Translations under genes and position numbers: made by a program | Origin: Calycina herbarum | Lineage: Eukaryota; Ascomycota; Leotiomycetes; Helotiales; Pezizellaceae | Length of the DNA stretch: 64,000 nt | Assembly (NCBI GenBank): GCA_001414485.1 | Contig: LLEY01000030.1 | Location: forward strand, 62,001-126,000 | Direction of reading: 5' to 3' | The notes under the pieces: generated by a model | What the model saw: the letters and a program-made list of their open reading frames with translations, nothing else | Told to the model about the DNA's origin: nothing | Databases searched by the model: none | Shown: positions 55,987 through 64,000 of the stretch, in pieces | Position numbering within the stretch: the first letter of the stretch is position 1 | Layout: every line of letters starts with the position of its first letter

Positions 55987-57858
55987 TGTTGCGGTTTGAG
56001 GGGTGGTTGTGGGTTCTGTGATTGAGAAAGGATTTAGTAAGATTGTGTTTGGGATTGAAGTTGTTTGAACGACAGGGAGTTGTTGGACAGAAAAGAACTG
56101 GTTTTGTAGATAAAAAAAAGAAGAGGTTGGGGTGTAAAAATCAGTGGGGGAAGTTGAGGGGAAGGAGGACGGTTAAAGAGGGATAGAGGGGTAGCTTGTG
56201 TGGGTGAATTGGAGGTGGAGTTTTGCTGCGCGCAAGTTGAAGTTGAAGGCGAGAACAGAAACAGCTCAAATACCGGCAAGAACGCAGGGGAAAAGCAAAT
56301 ATAGGGAAGGGACTGACTTTTGCGTTTGGTCGTACGGTATGATTTTGAGGACGATGTTTGCTGCCTTCGTGGCTGTTTATTTTCTCGAGTTGCGAAAATC
56401 GCGCGCAAAGATCGAGTTGTCAAGAATGGCGTGGAAGAATAAGATGGGGATGGAGTCAATTGATATCTGAATGGATGTGGGTGAAGAGTTGTAGAAGTTT
56501 CGACCTTGGAGTTCTTCGCGTCGCGAGACGCGGCGGATGACGTCGTTCCTCGCTCCCTTCGCTTGAAGAGGAAAGCGGTACCACATCCGTGGTGCAAAAG
56601 TGGCGACTTCGACCTCAAAATATCGCAAAAATATACAAAAAATATGAATGAATGCAGCGTACTATAGTTCATCGCACCTAAACTTGTGAAGAATTTTTCT
56701 ATTGTTTGAAGATTTTATTGCTACCAAGAAGAGCGAGTAACAGTAGGAGAAGCTGGTGATGAGCTCTGATATACTCTATGCGTCAAATGTGGTACTTAAA
56801 TATTGTACAATACAATTGGGCCATGTTTCGGTTTATTGAAAGGGGTCATCTTTTTGGCACATAAAGGTACCAAAGCATCTGGAATCTCTTAATTCAGTCC
56901 GGACGAACACGCAAGGCGAACAACCTTGTGTGCGCAAAGTCTTTGTTTTTGAATCATGTTTATTCTTACTTTTTAACATAACTCAATCAATAACTGCTGT
57001 TTCCCTAGAAAGACCATATGTAATAAAGAGATTTTTAATGACTTCAAAGAACAGACACTTGATATCTAGCAATCACCATCTCAAAATCCTCATCATTCAA
57101 AATTTCTAGTACAATATACCTCAACAGCTTAGATCAATTGAAGTCAATAGCTTCAAATGCGAAATAGGTCAAAAGTTTGAGCTGGATTATGGAAGGGAAA
57201 GTGCGACTGCAGGTTCTGCAACCCTGACCAACGAGCACGCCAAAATAGATAGTACTAAATCAAAAACTCTTACATTAGCTCGGATTAACTATTTCCTAGT
57301 TATATAACCTCGATTATCGATATATTATCGTAGAATATTACTCAATACCGATAACTATCGTAGACCCCCCCGATACTGGTATCGATATATCGATGCCTAA
57401 GTCTGTATTCAACAAATTTGATTAGTAGAACAATTTACTTATTCAAGTAAATATACAAACAAACCAAAACAAACAAATTTAAGCGAACTTCTCGTTATTC
57501 TCACAAGTTCTAGCTATAATTAGAATTAACTAATTCTTCTTAGAGAACTTAATTATTCATGTAAAATCACTGAACACTTAGCTGTAATTGAGTCTTTGAA
57601 GGTGAGGACGAGGAGTGAATGAGCAGGTTGAGCACAATTGAAGCTTCAAAGGTGAGGACGAAGAGTGAATGAGCAGGTTGAGCACAATTGAAGCTTCAAA
57701 GGTGAGGACGAAGAGTGAATGAGCAGGTTTAGCACAGCCTTTAGCAGTCAATGCTCTCTTGCTAAGCAAGTATATCTTCCCACAACTCAACCTTCCACCC
57801 TTCAAACTTTTCTTCTCCTCTACAACAACACCGCACCGTACCGTGCCGTACCAACACA
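55987..57858. other. Intergenic, divergent promoters
   Basis: 1.9 kb. The first 700 bp are the 5' flank of the AT-hook gene. From 56700 to 57590 the sequence is AT-rich with CGATA/TATCG palindromes near 57314-57395. A 50-bp minisatellite lies at 57595-57740. No gene is recognised. Confidence 0.55.
57595..57740 (+). repeat. 50-bp minisatellite, three units
   Basis: GGTGAGGACGA[AG]GAGTGAAT begins at 57601, 57651 and 57701, followed each time by GAGCAGGTT[TG]AGCACA. The second and third units are almost identical; the first differs at a few bases. The array ends 120 bp before the next start codon. Confidence 0.9.
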
Positions 57859-58547
57859 ATGGAGTCAAAGAATCTCTTCCACCCCATCGACCACAAGAAC
57901 ACCGAAGCCATCCGTCGCGTCATCCGAGGCATCAAATACGAGATCGAATGCTTCAACCCCTCTCCCTCCCACCTCTTCGCCCTCGGTTGCAGCCCTCAAG
58001 AACAAACCGCCGTCACCAACATCTGTTCTGCCATCAAGCGCAATCCCCAGGACCGTATCATCATCCATTTGATGTTGATCCTCATCCAACATGTCGACGA
58101 GAAGGCCACGGTGTTGCGAGATCTGATTCACTACTCGATCGCCCTGGCACCAGGAGATGATCTGCTGTTCCCAAAGATCTTTACGCAGGCTTGTGAGAAG
58201 GCAAAGAGCGAGTTCTTCAACGAGGATGGATTGGGTACTTTCTTTCCGATGGAGTGGGAGGATATTGTCAAGTCGGTAAGTCCTCACCTTTGCAGTACCT
58301 CGTCACTTCTCAAAAGAGCATACTAACGTATCTACAGGCCCCAGCTGCATGGAACATGCTCACCCCTGTCCCCCCATCCGCCCACCGAGAGAATGTTCCC
58401 CCCTTCGCCCACCGAGAGAAGGGCAAGGGCAAGGAGGTTGGTAGTGATTCTGAGGAATCATTAACATCGATTTCAACTATGACCGATCCGTTTGAGGCGT
58501 CTGGTGGGGAGGAGACAGAATTAGTTCACAGACCTGTTTGTTCCTAG
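57859..58547 (+). CDS. Small hypothetical protein
   Basis: Exons 57859-58275 and 58338-58547 encode 208 aa. No domain recognised. The N-terminal two thirds are mixed and probably helical (IRRVIRGIKYEIECFNP, IIIHLMLILIQHVDEKAT, LFPKIFTQACEKAKSEFF). The last third is Pro/Ser/Glu-rich with an internal duplication, AHRENVPPFAHREKGKGK. The intron (62 bp, gtaagt...ctacag, branch TACTAACG) is canonical, which together with the good start context (acaATGGAG) and pyrimidine-rich leader supports a real gene. The minisatellite just upstream may belong to its promoter. Confidence 0.72.
58276..58337 (+). other. Intron in small hypothetical gene
   Basis: A 62-bp intron, GTAAGT...TCTACAG, with a consensus TACTAACG branch site. 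It falls between codons. Confidence 0.85.
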
Positions 58548-60355
58548 TAAAAATACCTGGTTTTCAATGAATACCTAATTCATTTGCTATGAAATTGACA
58601 AATTTAATCTCATCTGGGTTGGGCTGTTGCTTGACACTCTGCGATCGATTCCTAACATCAGTCATTAATAAGCTTGTGGCAATACAAAATAGATTACTTA
58701 AACATTAAATTTACCTTACCCATGTATAATCCTAAATTTATGAAGTATTGAAAGCACAATAAATCAGCAACTTGCCACCATTTTCAGGTTTGATCAGACC
58801 ATCCTTAGAGTTATATGCCAGATAACCAAAGTACTCGGGGAATGTTCACAAATCATATTGCATGTCCAATAACGCCTCCGGCTTATGACTCAAGTGCCGA
58901 TCGGAAAATTCGGGTAATACCAGTAGACCTTGCATAAGCACAACCACTCCCCAATCTTGTGTGGCTTTAATGTATGAATGCATTTATCTCCAGATTTCAA
59001 CGCCTAATTGAGTCCATATTCTTATCTGTTTTGCGAGCCAGTCACGATAATTGAGGCAATTGGATTGTCCCGAAGTCCCCGGATTATCGCACCTCGGTTT
59101 CCACTTGAGGGAAGTTTGATGATAGGAATTAGGGAATTAGGGAATTACCATTTCAATGGTCGTCTAGTGGGAAAAGCAAAGAAACGTTGCTTGGCATCCC
59201 GGGAGCTTATCTAATGTCAGCACTTGGAGGCTTACACCCAGTCGGATATGGAAACATGATAGGGAAACATGATCGGATATATATCTTGTCAGCAAATGGA
59301 GAAACATGACAGTATATGTGGAATCGGGTTAACTTTAGAAACCGAGTTTAGTCCCAAATCTTACTGTGTACATACATGGGTTTCTAAGAGGTTGGCGATG
59401 GTTTCATGATTGCCATCTCGTCGGAAGAAGTTTCTAGATATCATTGAATGGGTATTTTGTAAGACTTACGAGGGTAAAGTCAGTCATCAAATCTTCAAAT
59501 AATAACAATACGCTTTGCATCTTCTTATTTCATGCAAGTTCGATATTAAAAGTTGCCGTGAAGTAAAATAAGCGTGGCGGTAGGATACTCGTTGACTATT
59601 TGGAACAATGCTTGTGAGGCTTACCTATACCAGCTTCGGATCTCGTAAACTCAAATCAATCGTGGACCAATTGACTTTCCAAGAATTTTAGGGGTAATCT
59701 TGGGAATCTTTTATAAACCGAGATGCTACTTAAGCCACCAGTTGGCAAAAATTTAGGATAACTTTTTAAATATTCATTGGTAATTGTGAATTTTACTCAT
59801 TACCAGGGGGTTGGGGTGGTGCTGTGCTTCTGCTAACATTGATATTTGCCACGCTGTTGATGGGCAGCAAAACCCCTGTGGCGAAGCTATGATCACTTAG
59901 CACTCTAGAAATTTCGGGTACCATTTACTTTATGTAAAGTATTTGAATGCTTTCCTGGCCTTCGGATTTTATTCCGAAAATGTATCGCCGCGGCTCATCT
60001 CTTCCAACCGAGCAAATCTTACCAAGCTAGTACAGTTAGTCGCCAATATCGTCAGCACTACCCATTGAGGCCAATTGACATGCGAGTATATTAACGTGAA
60101 TAACGACCCACTCAATACGTTGGAGTGTCTTGGTGGCTAGAAATAATTCATACTCGTATAAAAGTGAGCTTTCCCCAGGCTAGAGTGAAGCGAAAGGTTC
60201 TTCACCTTTAAATCACTTAAACCACCCCCCTTATAGTAAACAAGCCGGATTTCTACCGCCCCACTAGCGCACTTTTCGATCATCCTTCCTACAACTATTT
60301 CAACCTCACTTCTTTGATCTTTACAAACTTTACAAATTTGAGAACCAGCATCACG
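58548..60355. other. Intergenic, upstream of aldolase
   Basis: 1.8 kb, AT-rich in parts, without a gene. GGAATTAGG is tandemly repeated near 59126-59145, and GGAAACATGA recurs near 59250-59310. A TATA box lies at 60157. Confidence 0.55.
60157..60164 (+). promoter_or_regulatory. TATA box of aldolase gene
   Basis: TATAAAAG lies about 200 bp before the start codon. Confidence 0.55.
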
Positions 60356-61489
60356 ATGGGTTCCATCTCGCCAGAATCGAGTCTCAAGGCCGTCTCGGCT
60401 GAAGATTTCGCCAAGCTAGGCATGGCAGCATATCGAGCTCCATCTCTCCTCCAACCACACCGAATGCGTGAAGCTATCAGAGACGCTCACGATGGAAAGA
60501 TCGCACCCCTCGTCGGCTTTTATTGCGGTTTGGCTGCTCCCCCAATCACAAAGCTTGCCGCACAGTTTGGATACGATGTCTTGTGGATCGATTGGGAGCA
60601 CAGTGCAATGAATGTTGAAACAATGACGCAGGTGAGAAATAAGAATTACCATGCCCCAGATAACACGAAGCTGATGCCCTCAAGATGGTATACGACGTTC
60701 AGTTCATGAGCGAAGGCAAGACGGCTGCAATTGTTCGGTAAGTCATATCCTCGCGAAAACTAAAATTTATGGTGACTAAATGTATGCAGTGTACCAGGCC
60801 ATGACCATGCAGCAATTGGATTTGCTTTAGATGCCGGAGCCAGTATCGTTATTCCGCAAGTTGAGACAGTTGAACAGGCAAAGCACATTGTTTCCGCTGC
60901 CAAATTCGGTGCCAAGATCAATGGTACCCGTTCTGCACCACCAGCAAGATGGTAAGACTTCTTTTCTTTTTTGGATGAGTATCTTCCTTCAAACGAGACT
61001 TTGTGACTTTCTCGAACGCATGCTAACTATTGGCCTTCCAGGTACCCCGGTATTTCCGACCAACCAGTCGATGCCTCCGTAACCCTCCACGAGAACCTCA
61101 ACCGACAAGCCGCCATCATCATCCAAATCGAGTCTCTCGCAGGAATGCACAACCTCGACGCCATCCTTACGGAATGTGGAGACCAAATTGACAGCGTTTG
61201 GCTCGGTTCCCTTGATGCCAGAATCAGCATGAACATGCCAACTGGTAGCTTCTTTGGTACTGAACCTGAGTGGCTGGACGCCGTCAAGGTTTTCGAGGCT
61301 GCTCTTGCAAAACACAATCAACCAGCTTCTGGCTTGGCTTTCGGAACACCCGAGATGAGAGCTGCCATGTCTAAGGGCAGGAGTTTGCTATTTTGCTCTG
61401 CTGATATATTTGCTTTAATGAGTACCATGGGGGAGCTTGCTGCTACCCGAGAGGAATTCCCAGCGAAGAACCATAGCTTGAAAAATTAG
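60356..61489 (+). CDS. HpcH/HpaI-family aldolase (class II, metal-dependent)
   Basis: Four exons (60356-60631, 60685-60737, 60790-60951, 61042-61489) encode 312 aa, near the family's usual 260-310. The TIM-barrel signatures are present: LWIDWEHSAMNVETM, then VPGHDHAAIGFALDAGAS, IVIPQVETVEQA (family acid of the PxxE type), IIQIESLAG (metal-ligand Glu) and WLGSLDARISM (metal-ligand Asp of the GxxD type). The family cleaves or forms 4-hydroxy-2-oxo acids with pyruvate as one partner. The true substrate is unknown. The three introns (53, 52 and 90 bp) each restore a conserved motif. The start is the first in-frame ATG; the upstream in-frame leader lacks an ATG. Confidence 0.92.
60632..60684 (+). 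other. Aldolase intron 1
   Basis: A 53-bp intron, GTGAGA...CTCAAG, with branch-like AGCTGATG. It joins VETMTQ to MVYDVQF. Confidence 0.8.
60738..60789 (+). other. Aldolase intron 2
   Basis: A 52-bp intron, GTAAGT...TATGCAG, branch-like GTGACTAAA. It splits an Arg codon. Confidence 0.85.
60952..61041 (+). other. Aldolase intron 3
   Basis: A 90-bp intron, GTAAGA...CTTCCAG, branch TGCTAACT. It splits a Trp codon (PPARW|YPGISD). Confidence 0.85.
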
Positions 61490-64000
61490 ATAAGCAGCGA
61501 GGTACCATACTTCAGAGGTTGATTTGAAGAATTCTTCTTTCTTCAGATCTCGGGGGTAGAATGGTCGAATGGTCATTTGATATGAACAGCATTGCAATTA
61601 GGTGTAGAATAGTTTTGCCAATAAACTTCACATCCAACATTCTTCAAAAATATATTACTCGCCACTCTGCGTAAAATAATAATTCATTCTGAATTTTTTG
61701 TCACATTTGTCACAACACCAAAAAAGGAATACTGTAGTGCAGTAAGAATAATTTGAAAATGCCAGGTGGATATCATTGTTGAAGGTTGTTTCTCCGAAAT
61801 TTTTCCGCCTTAACCTTTTGTATATCGCAATTAGGGCTTGATGCCCTGAGGCTACAAGGAATTCAAGCCTGAAGGATGAATGGTAGAATACTCTCTCGTG
61901 CAGTCGTCGGGGAGATTCATGTGAGTTGAAGTGTTCGTTCGTGGGAAGACAGCGAAACCCCGAAATGATACCTACTCTGAGCCCCTTTGACTTTCTATCT
62001 AATTCGAGGATATCCGATGTGTCACACTATGTTTCTCTGCACTTCTTAAGCCCTATCTGGTATTTTGTAGCAAGGACCGAGGGAGGGGGCTTGGGGAGGG
62101 GATAAATTGTGGTTTGGTGCAAACGAAGAAAATGAAGCATTGGGAACTATCGCCAACCTCGCTGTCAATATGTCATCCCAAGTCCACTCACTGATTCACA
62201 TTATACTTCCGCATAGCTTGTCCTTAAATGAGGATGATATCTTGAATAAGAGCTCTGAGTCAAGTGATAGTCTTTACGACGGTAAGTTCTCGCCAAATAA
62301 ATCACGATACATAAACACTTTACAAGAGGTTTACGGAAAACGGTTTTCCTTTCTTATCCACCTCTCCTATTAACGCGATGCTAAATTGTCTCCCAATTCC
62401 ACCCATTTGGTCGTGTTACTCAAATCTTCCCGTCACAAAAACCTGGACTTACTCTCATGTCGTCGGAAAGGCACATCCTTTCAGGTAAAATTGAACGAGG
62501 CGGCTTTAAACTTCTTTCAACCCATCATACTGAATCCTCGCAACTTCACAAGGACTTCCCATCGCAAGGTGTGTAATTCATTTTCTCCTAGTCGCTCAAT
62601 CCAGTACTAAATACCTCCCATAATTGTTTCGAAACTCCATATTATCCTACCTAGTCTCACGCTATCGGCTTAGCCCGAGAATTAAGGTAGGTTTTCGTAG
62701 TTCTACGCCAATGAACCAAAGTTCGTTTCGATGACACCCGATGAATCCGGCTAAAAGATATCGATAGTTTTCTTGACAGGCTAGAAGATACTTCCCGATG
62801 AAGGCATTAGAGCCCGAGCTAGAGTACTGGGTAAAACAAATCTCCAAAAGAAAACATGTTAGAATAGGGTCAAATTGTTTATGAAGGGATTTAAAAATAT
62901 GTTCCTGTTATAAATTATACGCTAACTAAGTCTTGAAAGAGATGGTAGAGAACTGACCTGCTCCTGAAGTTATTTCTTGGCCTTTTCTTCCACCTTTTGA
63001 GACTACGGAGACCACGGGAAAGATCATGGAAGACTTTTTGTCAGTGTACAGTACGCAAGGGGAAAGATAGAAAAGCTTCAAAAAGAAGAGTTCGGAATTA
63101 TCTATTTCTTTCATATCTCTTCTTCTTTCCTCTTTAATTTCATTTTCGATAGTTGGTGGTTCATGGGTGTTTGATATAATGGCGGCTGTGAAAATAAGGA
63201 GGTAATTTTAAGACTACGACGGAGGCGGTTCGCTTTAGGAATCCGCTAGAAGTAATAATGCTTGATAGCTGATGAAGACACTTTAAAATTGAAATGAATA
63301 GCTACGATACCCTATCTCCCGATTCGCGACCCCACATTGTCTTACTATGTAAGATACATTACAATCCCACTACGAACCCATTCTCTGAAAGTGTTTTACG
63401 GCTTCAAAGTAGCAGAAGATGAACGAAGGAGCTACAGAAGTGAAAGTAGCTGAGAATGATGGAGGCAGAGCCGGACCAGGAGTTTAGAAATAGAGGGAAT
63501 AGTCTGGCTGCTCAAGAATTAAATTTTCCTCCTCAACAAGTAATGATACTACTTCCTTGAGACCCACTGTATTTAAATCGACATCTGCAGCTCCTTATAA
63601 AGCAAATTTCATCGTCTTATTCTCTCGAAGAAAGTTATGGTTCCCGTGGATCATTTACAGAAAATCATGACTGGTACTTCGGAATAATCTTCACAGTATT
63701 TTGAGAAGGAGGTAGCCCATTAATTCCGCCTCCAGAGAAAGGTGAGTAAACTTACGAAGAAGCCAACTCTTATGTCTTCTCTAAAGGAACAATCCTATGC
63801 CGCTGCTAGAGAACCCGATATTAGTGGAAAGGACCGATGAATTGGAAGTTCCGAATACAATCACTACTACTTATAGATTTTCTTCATCTTTCCAGAGCTC
63901 TAAAACTTGATTTCTAGTTTTCGTGTGTTTTTTCTCAACTGCACAAACACAAGAACAAGATGCGTCAAACATCAAGGCTTAAAGTATTTAACGCTCCATT
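61490..64000. other. Intergenic to window end
   Basis: 2.5 kb. Short open stretches (62107-62373, 62386-62610, 62926-63114 minus) are unrecognised and unsupported. No RNA gene or repeat is clear. Confidence 0.55.

Overview
This window looks like nuclear DNA of a filamentous ascomycete. The gene models need short spliceosomal introns (mostly 46-132 bp, GT...AG, with CTAAC/CTGAC-like branch sites). They encode typical fungal nuclear proteins: Utp21, Spt7, Prp31, Clf1, histone H1 and a MYST acetyltransferase. HET and NACHT genes like those here are typical of Pezizomycotina. Leotiomycetes (Botrytis/Sclerotinia-type) is my best guess from protein flavour, but no marker here proves it. I support 15 protein-coding genes (one cut by the window edge), 3 pseudogenes and several repeats.

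Layout. 1-5.5 kb: 3' end of UTP21 (+), a spacer with a diverged MITE copy and a 20-bp-period array, a mitochondrial GGQ release-factor-like gene (+) with an abnormally long 1.23-kb intron, and a VanZ-like membrane protein (-). 6.9-17.2 kb: a housekeeping block with SPT7 (SAGA), then the spliceosome genes PRP31 (-) and CLF1 (+) head to head across a 314-bp promoter. 18.3-30.6 kb: a membrane-anchored protein of unknown function, a 3.5-kb AT-rich gene desert, a ferric-reductase-family flavocytochrome (-) with a 618-bp intron, and a six-exon histone H1 gene lying in a cluster of ACGCGT motifs. 30.6-42.1 kb: an accessory region with a MITE showing terminal inverted repeats and a target-site duplication, a protein with a repeated coiled-coil module, a NACHT/NLR-type relic (-) with five in-frame stops, and a divergently placed HET-domain relic (+) with one frameshift. 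42.9-48.9 kb: a PhzF-family enzyme and a MYST histone acetyltransferase. 48.9-54.2 kb: gene-poor, with tandem duplications and decayed methyltransferase-like fragments. 54.3-64 kb: an AT-hook nuclear protein (-), a small protein of unknown function, and an HpcH/HpaI-family aldolase.

Functionally, several genes serve chromatin and RNA processing (SPT7, MYST, H1, AT-hook protein, PRP31, CLF1, UTP21). The most distinctive part is the NLR/HET pair, which looks like a retired allorecognition locus. The oddest single structure is the release-factor intron, which carries three diverged tandem copies of one module. I found no obvious new system. The intron repeats and the dead NLR/HET pair are the points most worth checking.

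Exon boundaries were worked out by hand from splice signals and reading frame. Family names come from recognising conserved motifs, not from a database search.
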